A stretch of DNA of 47,532 bases from Rhizobiales bacterium 63-22. Lineage in GTDB: Bacteria; Pseudomonadota; Alphaproteobacteria; Rhizobiales; Rhizobiaceae. The notes beneath the pieces were generated by a model that did not search any database, had not been told where the DNA came from, and was given only the letters and a program-made list of their open reading frames with translations. This document shows positions 19,608-28,804 of this stretch, piece after piece. Numbering within the stretch: the first letter of the stretch is position 1; each line of letters starts with the position of its first letter. Location: assembly GCA_001898995.1 (NCBI GenBank), contig MKVZ01000008.1, positions 125,737 to 173,268 on the forward strand. The letters are read 5' to 3'. Position numbers and translations under genes: made by a program.

Positions 19608-19984
19608 CATTTCTCCCGAAGAAATTCGTCCTCGACGTCCAGCGTATAGATCTTGCGCGCGGCGATCGCCGGAAACGGTTTTGCGATCGGGCGCAGATGG
19701 GAAATCTCCCAGGCCAGCCAGCCGTCTTCATAGGAGGAGGCGCAGGCCGCTTCTATGTCGTTCGGCGTAAAAGCGCGGACGCCGCTTATCCTGACCACCG
19801 CCACCGCACGGCCGTCGGGATCGATATCGCCATCCCTGTAGAGAAAACACCTATTCTCGACGATCAGCAAATCCTCGTCCGCGCCAAGGTTCGGCCTCCA
19901 CCGCCGCACTTCGAGCGTTTTCTCGCCGGACGCGATCCTGCTTCCGCCTGGCGCGACGATAGAGAGCGCCTTGATGCGCGCCAC
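19607..19984 (-). CDS. ASCH-domain protein
   Basis: 125-residue single ASCH domain, a PUA-like fold thought to bind RNA or modified nucleotides; some members hydrolyse N4-acetylcytidine. The defining motif GxKxxExR is seen as SGEKTLEVRRW near residues 19-29. A hydrophobic core (DLLIVENR, AVAVVRISGVRAF) and a C-terminal YTLDVE strand complete it. The start is GTG at 19984, because no ATG lies near the family start. Its start codon lies four bases beyond the upstream LysE stop, so the two probably share a transcript. Substrate unknown. Confidence 0.85.
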   Translation of the reverse strand: MARIKALSIVAPGGSRIASGEKTLEVRRWRPNLGADEDLLIVENRCFLYRDGDIDPDGRAVAVVRISGVRAFTPNDIEAACASSYEDGWLAWEISHLRPIAKPFPAIAARKIYTLDVEDEFLREK

Positions 19985-19988
19985 GGCG

Positions 19989-20624
19989 TCAGCTTCTTTG
20001 CAGGGCGAGACGGACGCCGAGGCCGATAAACAGGCTCGCTGCGATACCGTCCAGCCAGCGGCCTACCTTTTTACTTCCCGGAAGCGCTCTAAGGCGACCG
20101 GCGACACAACCAATACAAACCAGATATATCGTTCCGATGACATTGGACATGCAACTAAGCATGAACATCTGAAGTCCGACATGCCCAAGTGAAGGGTCTA
20201 CGAACTGCGGCAGAATCGCTATGTAGAACAAGGGCATTTTAGGATTGAGGAGATTTGTGACGACCGCCCGTCGAAACACCGCGCCGAGCGACAGGAGGGG
20301 CTGATCCCGCGTTCCAGACTCCGCGGATTTTGCCCTTGCAAGAGAAAGCAGGATTTTCAAACCCAACCAGCATAAGTATGCCGCCCCGGCATATCTGATA
20401 ATGGCAAATGCAAGAGGAGAAGCGGCAATGAGCGCCGCGACACCGAGCGCTGCGGCCAATGCATGGAATATGGTTCCCACCGCTATCCCCAAAGCCGCGA
20501 CAATCGCACCCTTTATCCGATATCGAATTCCGTTGGCGACGACAAAAATCGTATCGGGGCCGGGTGAAAGTATCAGACCCAACGACATCAACAGGTAAGC
20601 CGCCGCGTAACCGGTGTTAAGCAT
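19989..20624 (-). CDS. LysE/RhtB family exporter
   Basis: 211-residue inner-membrane amino-acid exporter with the family hallmark near the N-terminus: SLGLILSPGPDTIFVVANG, then a basic loop and a second helix with GIAVGTIFHALAAALG. About six membrane segments fit. NLLNPKMPLFYIAILPQFVD is the conserved second-half segment. The ATG at 20624 follows GGGGAAC; an ATG 30 bases upstream has no site. Base composition stands out: 20101-20280 holds 86 G/C in 180 (48 percent), while a row inside acs has 65 percent. Codon use is also less biased, which suggests later arrival. Substrate unknown. Confidence 0.92.
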   Translation of the reverse strand: MLNTGYAAAYLLMSLGLILSPGPDTIFVVANGIRYRIKGAIVAALGIAVGTIFHALAAALGVAALIAASPLAFAIIRYAGAAYLCWLGLKILLSLARAKSAESGTRDQPLLSLGAVFRRAVVTNLLNPKMPLFYIAILPQFVDPSLGHVGLQMFMLSCMSNVIGTIYLVCIGCVAGRLRALPGSKKVGRWLDGIAASLFIGLGVRLALQRS

Positions 20625-20781
20625 GTTCCCCTGCCCTCGAAAGCTTATATTCATGCTTCACGGCGCGCGATTTTGCACCGCGATGTGGGCCTGTACGATA
20701 ACGCACCCATGCGCCCCGTTCCATCCGGTTTAGGAACTTGCGAGGAAGCGCGCTCAAAATTCGGAGAGATTTTCGTCCTGC

Positions 20782-20868
20782 CGAGTCGAAAATCGTGATC
20801 TTCGAGAACCGGAGCGGAGTGTACTCAAGTACATGAGCACCGGAGGCGCAGAAGAGCGCGATTTGCAG
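20782..20868 (+). repeat. Imperfect palindromic intergenic element
   Basis: Between the LysE and SDHAF4-like genes lies an imperfect palindrome. GTACT-CA-AGTAC is at its centre (20821-20832), flanked by CCGGAGC and GCACCGG, with outer segments AATCGTG and GCGCGATT. I recognise the 'ACCGGAGC ... GAGCACCGGA' arrangement as a common dispersed repeat in this bacterial group, but this window has one copy only, so the limits are approximate. Nothing else is seen in the 270-base gap. Confidence 0.45.
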
Positions 20869-20897
20869 GCCGGCAGGGCGGAAATATCCCGAATTTT

Positions 20898-21086
20898 TCA
20901 GAAGTCGATGGTCCGCCCCTTGATCTCCCAGTCGCCGAAGCGGGCGGGGTCCTTGCCGCCGCGGCCGCCGATCTCCTTCGGTGCCGGCGCGGGTTTTTCC
21001 GCGGCGCGGCGCGCTTCCGCCTCCTTCAGCGCGCGCTGGGCGGCGGGCGGCAGGTCCTCGAAGGCGCGTGGCTTGTCGTCGGTCAT
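20898..21086 (-). CDS. DUF1674 / succinate dehydrogenase assembly factor 4-like protein
   Basis: 62-residue protein ending in RFGDWEIKGRTIDF, the C-terminal signature of DUF1674 (SDHAF4). In mitochondria this family helps flavinated SdhA join the complex. The N-terminal half is charged and disordered (PPAAQRALKEAEARRAAE, then a Pro/Ala linker). The ATG at 21086 gives the normal small size; a longer frame upstream would read through unrelated sequence overlapping the htpX promoter. Divergent from htpX, with 88 bases between. Confidence 0.88.
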   Translation of the reverse strand: MTDDKPRAFEDLPPAAQRALKEAEARRAAEKPAPAPKEIGGRGGKDPARFGDWEIKGRTIDF

Positions 21087-21174
21087 CGTTTCCGGTCCAT
21101 TGAAGATTCTTTTTTCAGTCCCCATCATATAGGCGAGATAACAGCCACAGCCAAACACCGGAGACTGTCGCCCC

Positions 21175-22155
21175 ATGAATATGACCAGAACCGCCATGCT
21201 GATCGCCCTGATGACGGTCATGTTCATGAGCGTCGGTTATCTTCTGGGCGGCGGAAGCGGCATGATGATCGCGCTGGCCTTCGCCGTCGCCACCAACCTG
21301 TTCGGCTACTGGAACTCCGACAAGATGGTGCTGCGCATGTATAACGCGCAGGAGGTGGACGAGCGCAGCGCGCCCGAATATGTCGCCATCGTGCGCGGGC
21401 TCGCCGCCAAGGCGGGCCTGCCCATGCCCAGAACCTTCATCATCCACGAGGACCAGCCCAACGCCTTCGCCACCGGCCGCAACCCCGAAAACGCCGCCGT
21501 CGCGGCCTCCACCGGCCTGTTGCAGCGGCTGACGCCGGAGGAAGTGGCGGGTGTGATGGCGCACGAGCTGGCCCACGTCCAGAACCGCGACACGCTGACC
21601 ATGACCATCGTGGCGACGCTCGCCGGCGCGATCTCCATGCTCGGCAATTTCGCCTTCTTTCTCGGCGGCAACCGCGAGAACGGCAACAACAACGTGCTCG
21701 GCGTCATCGGGACGCTCATCGCCATGCTGGTCGCGCCCTTCGCCGCCATGATCGTGCAGATGGCGGTGAGCCGCACCCGCGAATACGCCGCCGACCGGCG
21801 CGGCGCGGAAATCTGCGGCAATCCGCTGTGGCTGTCCTCGGCGTTGGGCAAGATCGCCCGCAACGCCAAGATCATTCCCAACGAGGAGGCCGAGCACAAT
21901 CCGGCCACCGCGCATATGTTCATCATCAATCCGCTGAGCGGGCGCGGCGCGGACAACCTGTTCTCGACCCATCCCGACACCGACAACCGCATTGCCGCGC
22001 TGGAGCGGATGGCGGCGGAAATGGGCGTCCACTCCGCCAATATGACGCCGCAGCCCGTTCCTGCACAAACCGGCCCTTCCCAATATGGCGGTCCATGGGG
22101 TAATGCAGGCGGAAACAGCAATGGCGGTTCCGGCTTTCGGGGCCCTTGGTCGTAA
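21175..22155 (+). CDS. htpX: Membrane zinc metalloprotease HtpX
   Basis: M48 family membrane protease for quality control of misfolded membrane proteins, 326 residues. Two N-terminal membrane helices are at about 5-24 and 27-45. The zinc motif HELAH is at 130-134, two further hydrophobic segments lie near 145-162 and 175-200, and [14 protein letters not shown] carries the third ligand. A Gly/Asn/Pro-rich tail of about 30 residues ends in PWS. All catalytic residues are present. Likely stress induced in general, though no heat-shock promoter was identified here. Confidence 0.96.
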   Translation: MNMTRTAMLIALMTVMFMSVGYLLGGGSGMMIALAFAVATNLFGYWNSDKMVLRMYNAQEVDERSAPEYVAIVRGLAAKAGLPMPRTFIIHEDQPNAFATGRNPENAAVAASTGLLQRLTPEEVAGVMAHELAHVQNRDTLTMTIVATLAGAISMLGNFAFFLGGNRENGNNNVLGVIGTLIAMLVAPFAAMIVQMAVSRTREYAADRRGAEICGNPLWLSSALGKIARNAKIIPNEEAEHNPATAHMFIINPLSGRGADNLFSTHPDTDNRIAALERMAAEMGVHSANMTPQPVPAQTGPSQYGGPWGNAGGNSNGGSGFRGPWS

Positions 22156-22179
22156 TTCAGCCTCGCAAAGCAGGACAAA

Positions 22180-23577
22180 GTGAACGATAGAAAACCCGCG
22201 CCGAAGCGCGGAAACAGGAAGCCGCAGCTAGAGACCGCTCCCGACCGTCCCGGTCTCGCCGCGCGGCAATGCGCGGCACGCCTGTTGAGCGCGGTGATCG
22301 ACAAGCACACATCGCTCGACGGCCTTACCGACAATGCGCACGGTCATCCGCAATATCTGGCGCTGGAACCACGAGACCGAGCACTCGTGCGCGCCATTCT
22401 GGGCAGCGCCCTGCGCAATCGCGGCGCGATCGAGCACGCCATCGACAAGCGGCTCGACCGGCCCCTGCCTGAAAACGCGGTCGCTCTGAAGCATCTCCTG
22501 CATGTGGCCGTGGCGCAGATCTTCTATCTCGACCTGCCCGACCATTCGGCGGTCGACCTCGCGGTGGAAGCCGCCAACGCCGATCCGCGCAACCGCAAAT
22601 ATGCCGGCCTCGTCAACGCGCTTCTGCGGCGTCTGTCGCGCAACAAGGAGCGCGCGCTGGCCCACCACGCCGAGCCGGAGCGCAACGCGCCGGACTGGTT
22701 CGCGCGAAGCATCACCGACGCCTATGGCGCGGAAAAAGCCGCCGCCATCCTCGCCATGCATGCGCACGAAGCACCCATCGATTTCACCGTGAAGGGCGAT
22801 CCCGCACTCTGGGCCGAAAAGCTCGGCGGCGTGGCGCTGCCCAACGGCTCGGTGCGGGTGGCGGCCGTCGAGGGCGTGCTCACCGACCTGCCCGGCTTCG
22901 CCGAGGGCGAATGGTGGGTGCAGGACGTGGCCGCGAGCCTGCCCGCCCGCCTGATGGGCGACATCGGGGGCAGGCGCGTGGCCGATCTTTGCGCGGCGCC
23001 CGGCGGCAAGACGGCGCAGCTCGTCCAGCAAGGCGCGGAGGTCACCGCGCTCGACCTGTCCGAAAACCGGCTCAAGCGCCTCAACGGCAATCTGGAGCGG
23101 CTCGGCTTCAAGGCGCATACGGTCGCGACCGACCTGATGGATTTCCAGCCGGACGAACTGTTCGACGCCGTGCTGCTCGACGCGCCCTGCTCCTCCACCG
23201 GCACGGTGCGCCGCCACCCGGACGTGCCATGGACAAAATCGCCCGCCGACATCGCCAAGCTGGCGGCCTTGCAGGCGGAACTGCTCGCCCACGCCGCGAC
23301 GCTGGTGAAGCCGGGCGGCGTCATCGTCTTCTCCAACTGCTCCCTGCATCCGGCCGAAGGCGAAGAAGTGGCGCGCGCGGCGGCAGAAAATCCGCTGCTG
23401 GAGCCCTTCCCCATCACGCCCGCCGACATTCCCGGTTCTGGCGGCCTCGACGGCCTCGTCACGCCGGAAGGGTTTTTGCGCTCCACCCCCGCCGATCTTC
23501 CGGCGGAGCGCTTCGGCGGCGAGACGCGCATGGCCGGCATGGACGGTTTCTTCGCCGCCCGCTTCAAGCGCCGTTAG
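22180..23577 (+). CDS. rsmB: RsmB-type rRNA (cytosine-5) methyltransferase
   Basis: 465-residue SAM-dependent RNA methyltransferase. An N-terminal NusB-like RNA-binding domain (about 25-160) is followed by a Rossmann methyltransferase domain. SAM-binding segment LCAAPGGKTAQL is near 270, catalytic-site motif LDAPCSSTGTVRRHPD near 335, and the second cysteine in FSNCSLHPAEGEE. That is the two-cysteine RsmB/Nop2 set. The start is GTG at 22180, 24 bases after the htpX stop, with AGGAC before it, so it is probably co-transcribed with htpX. The precise target base (C967 in E. coli) is inferred from the family. Confidence 0.92.
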   Translation: MNDRKPAPKRGNRKPQLETAPDRPGLAARQCAARLLSAVIDKHTSLDGLTDNAHGHPQYLALEPRDRALVRAILGSALRNRGAIEHAIDKRLDRPLPENAVALKHLLHVAVAQIFYLDLPDHSAVDLAVEAANADPRNRKYAGLVNALLRRLSRNKERALAHHAEPERNAPDWFARSITDAYGAEKAAAILAMHAHEAPIDFTVKGDPALWAEKLGGVALPNGSVRVAAVEGVLTDLPGFAEGEWWVQDVAASLPARLMGDIGGRRVADLCAAPGGKTAQLVQQGAEVTALDLSENRLKRLNGNLERLGFKAHTVATDLMDFQPDELFDAVLLDAPCSSTGTVRRHPDVPWTKSPADIAKLAALQAELLAHAATLVKPGGVIVFSNCSLHPAEGEEVARAAAENPLLEPFPITPADIPGSGGLDGLVTPEGFLRSTPADLPAERFGGETRMAGMDGFFAARFKRR

Positions 23578-23735
23578 AAATCGCTGAAAAACGATCGGAA
23601 TTCCCGGTCCGGGGTTCTTATCCGGGTATGGTTAACACTCGATTCACCATTCTATAGAATTGTATCAGGGAATCGGGCCGGCTGTTCCGGCCTGGAAACC
23701 CCGGAAGCAATGACGGAAAATACGGAGAGGAACGG

Positions 23736-25451
23736 TTGGCTCTCGCGCTCAGCGAAACCCCGCATCTTTGGGGACTGGCCGTCGCGCAAGCCTGGCGCCG
23801 GTTCAGCCGCCGCCTGCGCATGGGCCCGCTTTTCCGCTGGCGCTTCACCGGTTTCACGCCCGACCGCATCCTCATCCTGCCGCCGGACCTGCGGGTGGCC
23901 GATCCGCAGCTTGCGCAGGAATTCTACCATGGCCGCTTCGCGCTGGCCGGCCGGCTGGTCGACACCGGCGGCCTGTCGCCCTTCGCCATCGAGCCGCCGA
24001 CGCCCGAATGGGAAACGGCGCTGCACGGCTTCGGCTGGCTGCGCCATCTGAAAGCCGCGCAAAGCGAGCTTGCCACCGCCAATGCGCGCGCGCTGGTGGA
24101 CGACTGGATACGCATGTTCGGCAAGCGCATCGGCGGTCTCGCCTGGGCGCCGGAAGTCACCGCTCAGCGCATCATCGCATGGCTGCAACATTCGGACCTC
24201 ATCCTGTCGGGCACCGAACTGCCGGCCTATCGCAAGTTCATGCGCTCGCTCGCCGTCCAGGTGCGTTATCTGCGCACCGCGGCATCGGCCATGGACGATG
24301 GCGACGAGCGCCTGCGCGCCCGCATCGCGCTCGCCTTCGCCGCCCTTGCCCTGCCCGTCTCGCCGCCGACCGCGCGCGCGGCGCGGCGCAATCTGGAATA
24401 CGAACTGAAGCGCCAGATATTGCCCGACGGCGGCCATATCTCGCGCAATCCCGTCACCATCCTCGAACTGCTGGCCGATCTTCTGCCGCTGCGCCAGACC
24501 TATGCCAACGGCATGGAAGCGCCGCCCAAGGCGCTGATCGAGGCGGTGGAGCGGATGCTGCCGGCGCTGCGCTTCTTCCGCCATCAGGACGGCAGCCTCG
24601 CCCTTTTCAACGGCGTCGGCCCCACCATGCCGGAGCGCATCGTCGCGGTGCTGCGCCACGACGAGACCGACGGACAGCCGCTCGCCCATGCGCCCTATTC
24701 CGGCTACGAGCGGCTTTCCATGGGTGCGACCACGATCATCGCCGATACCGGCCTGCCGCCGCCCGTCACCGCCTCGCGCGACGCCCATGCCGGATGCCTC
24801 GCATTCGAAATGTCGTCCGGCCGCCAGCGCTACATCGTCAATTCCGGCATCGACCGCTACGGCCCGCCGGAATTCCGTCCCCTCGCCCGCTCCACCGCCG
24901 CCCATTCCACCGCCACCGTCAACGACACCTCCTCCTGCCGCTTCAGCCTCAACAGCGGGCTTTCCAGCATGATCGGCACGCCGATCATCGCCGGTCCCAC
25001 CCATGTGCAGCGCGACCGCGTCACCGATATCGGGCGGCAGGGCTTCGTCGCCAGCCATGACGGCTATGTGCGGCTCTACGGCATCTATCACGAGCGCCGC
25101 ATGGTGCTGTCGCACAATGGCAGCGTCATTCAGGGCGCGGACCGTTTCTATCGCGGCGACGCGAAGCCATTGAAAGCCAACGGCCGCGACCAGATCGCGA
25201 TTCGCTTTCACCTGCATCCTGCCGTGGATGTCTCCTTCGACGAGAACGGCCTCATCGTGCTTTCCGCCGACCGCGACGATACATGGGCCTTTTCCTGTTT
25301 CGAGGTCGCGCCGCAACTGGAGGATTCCATCTTCTTCGCCGGTTTTCGTGGCCCCGTCACCTCGAAGCAGATCGTGCTGGCCTTCCCGGCATCCGAACTG
25401 CCGGAGGTGAACTGGCAGTTCAGCCGCGTGGCGCTCGGCAGCTACGTATAA
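23736..25451 (+). CDS. Heparinase II/III family protein
   Basis: 571-residue protein with an N-terminal alpha-helical toroid (about 30-300) and a C-terminal beta-sandwich typical of heparinase II/III polysaccharide lyases. Visible marks: a long region of helices with [25 protein letters not shown] near 225-250, and the beta part with [21 protein letters not shown] and YRGDAKPL. No signal peptide is seen. TTG at 23736 is the start, since GAGAGGA lies in front and the nearest ATG is out of frame. It sits between an rRNA methyltransferase and purH. The true substrate is unknown and is unlikely to be heparin; an envelope or exopolysaccharide role is a guess. Confidence 0.88.
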   Translation: MALALSETPHLWGLAVAQAWRRFSRRLRMGPLFRWRFTGFTPDRILILPPDLRVADPQLAQEFYHGRFALAGRLVDTGGLSPFAIEPPTPEWETALHGFGWLRHLKAAQSELATANARALVDDWIRMFGKRIGGLAWAPEVTAQRIIAWLQHSDLILSGTELPAYRKFMRSLAVQVRYLRTAASAMDDGDERLRARIALAFAALALPVSPPTARAARRNLEYELKRQILPDGGHISRNPVTILELLADLLPLRQTYANGMEAPPKALIEAVERMLPALRFFRHQDGSLALFNGVGPTMPERIVAVLRHDETDGQPLAHAPYSGYERLSMGATTIIADTGLPPPVTASRDAHAGCLAFEMSSGRQRYIVNSGIDRYGPPEFRPLARSTAAHSTATVNDTSSCRFSLNSGLSSMIGTPIIAGPTHVQRDRVTDIGRQGFVASHDGYVRLYGIYHERRMVLSHNGSVIQGADRFYRGDAKPLKANGRDQIAIRFHLHPAVDVSFDENGLIVLSADRDDTWAFSCFEVAPQLEDSIFFAGFRGPVTSKQIVLAFPASELPEVNWQFSRVALGSYV

Positions 25452-25527
25452 TGACGGCCTAGGATTCCGGCAGCGGTTGTGCTACGGCGACCCCGTCCCG
25501 TTTCAGCAACGAAGAGACCAACTCCCC

Positions 25528-27144
25528 ATGGCTGTCAGCTCCAAGCATATTCCCGCTCCCGATCTTCATCGGGTGCGCCGCGCCCTCCTTTCCGTTTCCG
25601 ACAAGACCGGCCTGATCGACTTCGCCAAAGCACTTCATGCCCAAGACGTCGAAATCCTGTCCACCGGCGGCACCGCGAAAGCAATCGCCGCCGCAGGCGT
25701 TCCGGTGAAGGACGTGTCCGAAGTCACCGGCTTTCCCGAAATCATGGACGGGCGCGTGAAGACGCTGCATCCGGCGGTCCATGGCGGCCTGCTCGCAGTG
25801 CGCAACGACCCCGAGCACGTCGCGGCCATGGAAGAACACGGCATCGGCGGGATCGACCTCGCCGTCATCAATCTCTACCCGTTCGAGGAAGTGCGCTTTC
25901 AGGGCGGCGACTACGACACCACCGTCGAGAACATCGACATCGGCGGCCCGGCCATGATCCGTGCCTCGGCCAAGAATCACGCCTATGTGGCGACCGTCGT
26001 GGACCCCGCCGATTACGCAGACGTGGTGGCCGAACTGGAGAAGCATTCCGGCTCCCTGCCGCTTTCCTTCCGCAGACAACTCGCCGCCAAGGCGTTCTCG
26101 CGCACGGCGGCCTATGACGCGGCGATTTCAAACTGGTTCGCGGAAGCCATTGAGGAAGAAGCCCCGGTCTGGCGCTCGGTGGCCGGCAAGCTGCATTCGG
26201 TGATGCGCTATGGCGAGAACCCGCACCAGACGGCGGGCTTCTACCTCACCGGCGAAAAGCGCCCCGGCGTGGCCACCGCGACCCAGCTTCAGGGCAAGCA
26301 GCTTTCCTACAACAATATCAACGACACCGACGCCGCTTTCGAGCTGGTGGCCGAGTTCGACCCGGCCCGCACCGCCGCCGTCGCCATCACCAAGCATGCC
26401 AATCCCTGCGGCGTGGCCGAAGCCGCGACCATCAGGGAAGCTTACCTGAAGGCGCTCGCCTGCGATCCGGTCTCGGCCTTCGGCGGCATCGTGGCGCTGA
26501 ACAGGACGCTGGACGAGGACGCGGCGGAAGAGATCGTCAATATCTTCACCGAGGTCATCATCGCCCCCGACGCGACCGAGGGCGCGAAGGCCATCGTCGC
26601 GGCCAAGAAGAACCTGCGCCTGCTCGTCACCGGCGGCCTGCCCGACCCGCGCGGGAAAGGCATTGCCGCCAAGACCGTCGCCGGCGGCCTCTTGGTGCAG
26701 TCGCGCGACAACGGCGTGGTGGACGATCTCGACCTGAAGGTCGTGACGAAGCGCGCGCCGAGCGACGCCGAACTCGCCGACATGAAATTCGCCTTCCGCG
26801 TCGCCAAGCATGTGAAGTCGAACGCCATCGTCTATGTGAAGGACGGCGCGACGGTGGGCATCGGCGCCGGCCAGATGAGCCGCGTCGATTCCGCCCGCAT
26901 CGCCGCCCGCAAGGCTGAGGACGCAGCCAGCGCCGCCGGCCTCTCCGAGCCGCTGACCAAGGGCTGCGTGGTGGCCTCGGACGCCTTCTTCCCCTTCGCC
27001 GACGGGCTTCTGTCGGCGGTCGAAGCGGGTGCCGTCGCTGTCATCCAGCCGGGCGGCTCGATGCGCGACGACGAGGTGATCGCCGCCGCCGACGAGCACG
27101 GCATCGCCATGGTGATGACCGGCATGCGGCATTTCCGACATTAA
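25528..27144 (+). CDS. purH: Bifunctional AICAR formyltransferase / IMP cyclohydrolase
   Basis: Last two steps of purine synthesis in one 538-residue protein. The N-terminal IMP cyclohydrolase (MGS-like) domain has [27 protein letters not shown] and GRVKTLHP. The C-terminal AICAR transformylase has RYGENPHQ and KHANPCGVA (catalytic Lys-His), with [10 protein letters not shown] near 460 and a C-terminal MTGMRHFRH. The ATG at 25528 follows a GAAGAGA stretch and gives the standard length. Followed by a strong terminator. No purine riboswitch or operator was recognised upstream. Confidence 0.98.
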   Translation: MAVSSKHIPAPDLHRVRRALLSVSDKTGLIDFAKALHAQDVEILSTGGTAKAIAAAGVPVKDVSEVTGFPEIMDGRVKTLHPAVHGGLLAVRNDPEHVAAMEEHGIGGIDLAVINLYPFEEVRFQGGDYDTTVENIDIGGPAMIRASAKNHAYVATVVDPADYADVVAELEKHSGSLPLSFRRQLAAKAFSRTAAYDAAISNWFAEAIEEEAPVWRSVAGKLHSVMRYGENPHQTAGFYLTGEKRPGVATATQLQGKQLSYNNINDTDAAFELVAEFDPARTAAVAITKHANPCGVAEAATIREAYLKALACDPVSAFGGIVALNRTLDEDAAEEIVNIFTEVIIAPDATEGAKAIVAAKKNLRLLVTGGLPDPRGKGIAAKTVAGGLLVQSRDNGVVDDLDLKVVTKRAPSDAELADMKFAFRVAKHVKSNAIVYVKDGATVGIGAGQMSRVDSARIAARKAEDAASAAGLSEPLTKGCVVASDAFFPFADGLLSAVEAGAVAVIQPGGSMRDDEVIAAADEHGIAMVMTGMRHFRH

Positions 27145-27175
27145 AATCCGATTTTACAAAATACTCCGAATGCGG

Positions 27176-27202
27176 CCCCGGAACGGTGTTCCGGGGTTTT
27201 TT
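27176..27202 (+). terminator. Terminator of purH
   Basis: Perfect stem CCCCGGAAC (27176-27184) / GTTCCGGGG (27188-27196), three-base loop, then six T. Strong intrinsic terminator 31 bases past the stop. Confidence 0.9.
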
Positions 27203-27286
27203 CGAGCAATTTGTTCTCATTGTGCTCGCCGTGATTTCAGCTAGATTCGCTGGCTCTTGCGATTTTAGAACGGGAGGAGCGCGCGG

Positions 27287-28801
27287 ATGACGCAATTTAT
27301 CGGTTCCATCGACCAGGGCACCACCAGTTCACGTTTCATCGTCTTCGACGCGCAGGGCGATATCGTCGCCATGGACCAGCGCGAGCATGAGCAGATCTAT
27401 CCCCGCGCAGGCTGGGTCGAGCACGACCCGCTCGAAATCTGGCGCAACACGCTTCACGTCGTCGAAGCGGCGCTGGAGAAGGCCGGGCTGAAGGCCGCCG
27501 ATCTCGCGGCCGTCGGTATCACCAACCAGCGCGAGACGACCCTTCTGTGGGACCGGGCGACCGGCCAGCCGCTCCACAACGCGGTCGTGTGGATGGATAC
27601 GCGCACCGACGACCTCGTGGCGCATTTCGCGAAGGACGGCGGCGCCAACCGCCTGCACGCGCGCACCGGCCTGCCGCTCTCGACCTATTTTTCCGGGCTG
27701 AAACTGCGCTGGCTGCTCGACCATGTTCCCGGCGCGCGCAAAAAGGCGGAAGCCGGCGATGCGCTGTTCGGCACCGTCGACACATGGCTCGCATGGAACC
27801 TGACCGGCGGCCCGAAAAATGGCATAGAGAAGGGCGGCATCCACATCACCGATGTCACCAACGCCTCGCGCACGCAGTTGATGGATATCGCCACCCTCGC
27901 ATGGGACGCGGACATTCTCAGCCTGTTCGATATTCCGGCGGCCTGCCTGCCGGAAATCCGCTCGTCGAGCGAGGTTTACGGCGAGATATCTGTGGAACCG
28001 CTCAAGGGCGTCAAGCTTTCCGGCATCCTCGGCGACCAGCAGGCGGCGCTGTTCGGTCAGGCCTGCCTCGAACCGGGCGAGGTCAAGAACACCTATGGCA
28101 CCGGCTGCTTCATGCTGATGAACACCGGCGAAAAGCCGGTGCCCTCGACCTGCGGCCTGCTGACGACGGTCGCCTACAAGCTGGACGACCGGAAGCCCGT
28201 CTACGCGCTGGAAGGCTCCATCGCCATCACCGGCGCGCTGGTGCAATGGCTGCGCGACAATCTCGGCATCGTCCGCTCCAGCGACGAAATCGAGGCGCTG
28301 GCCCGCAGCGTGGACGACAATGGCGACGTCTATTTCGTGCCGGCCTTTTCCGGCCTTTATGCCCCGCACTGGCAGGAATCGGCGCGCGGCATCATCGCCG
28401 GCCTCACCCGCTTCGCCAACAAGGGCCACATCGCCCGCGCGGCGCTTGAGGCGAGCTGCTATCAGGTGCGCGAGGTGCTGGATGCCATGGTCAAGGATTC
28501 CGGCGTCGCCATTACCGAGCTGCGCGCCGATGGCGGCATGACCGTCAACGGCTTCGTCATGCAGTTTCAGGCCGACATTCTGGACGTGCCGGTGGTGCGC
28601 CCCAAGATCGTCGAGACCACGGCGCTGGGCGCGGCCTATGCGGCCGGCCTCGCCGTCGGCTACTGGCAATCGACGCGCGACATCGTGGCGAACTGGCAGG
28701 CCGGCCACCGCTGGCATCCGCAGATGGACGAAGCCCAGCGCGAATGCCTTTTCGCCGCATGGAACAAGGCGGTCCGGCGCTCGCTCGACTGGGTAGATTG
28801 A
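27287..28801 (+). CDS. glpK: Glycerol kinase
   Basis: FGGY-family kinase making glycerol 3-phosphate, 504 residues. Seen: [15 protein letters not shown] (phosphate 1), [39 protein letters not shown] (near 248), [11 protein letters not shown], and [19 protein letters not shown] near 410. GGGAGG lies nine bases before the ATG. Full length. No glycerol facilitator or glycerol-3-phosphate dehydrogenase is adjacent. The stop lies three bases from the stop of the convergent MFS gene. Confidence 0.97.
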   Translation: MTQFIGSIDQGTTSSRFIVFDAQGDIVAMDQREHEQIYPRAGWVEHDPLEIWRNTLHVVEAALEKAGLKAADLAAVGITNQRETTLLWDRATGQPLHNAVVWMDTRTDDLVAHFAKDGGANRLHARTGLPLSTYFSGLKLRWLLDHVPGARKKAEAGDALFGTVDTWLAWNLTGGPKNGIEKGGIHITDVTNASRTQLMDIATLAWDADILSLFDIPAACLPEIRSSSEVYGEISVEPLKGVKLSGILGDQQAALFGQACLEPGEVKNTYGTGCFMLMNTGEKPVPSTCGLLTTVAYKLDDRKPVYALEGSIAITGALVQWLRDNLGIVRSSDEIEALARSVDDNGDVYFVPAFSGLYAPHWQESARGIIAGLTRFANKGHIARAALEASCYQVREVLDAMVKDSGVAITELRADGGMTVNGFVMQFQADILDVPVVRPKIVETTALGAAYAAGLAVGYWQSTRDIVANWQAGHRWHPQMDEAQRECLFAAWNKAVRRSLDWVD

Positions 28802-28804
28802 TCC

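Noticed and set aside
23578..23735. Terminator or RNA gene between rsmB and the heparinase gene
   Set aside because: A GGCCGG/CCGGCC hairpin at about 23676-23692 and a TTAACA...TATAGA pair are present, but the hairpin lacks a U-tract and the promoter spacing is 15; too weak to list.
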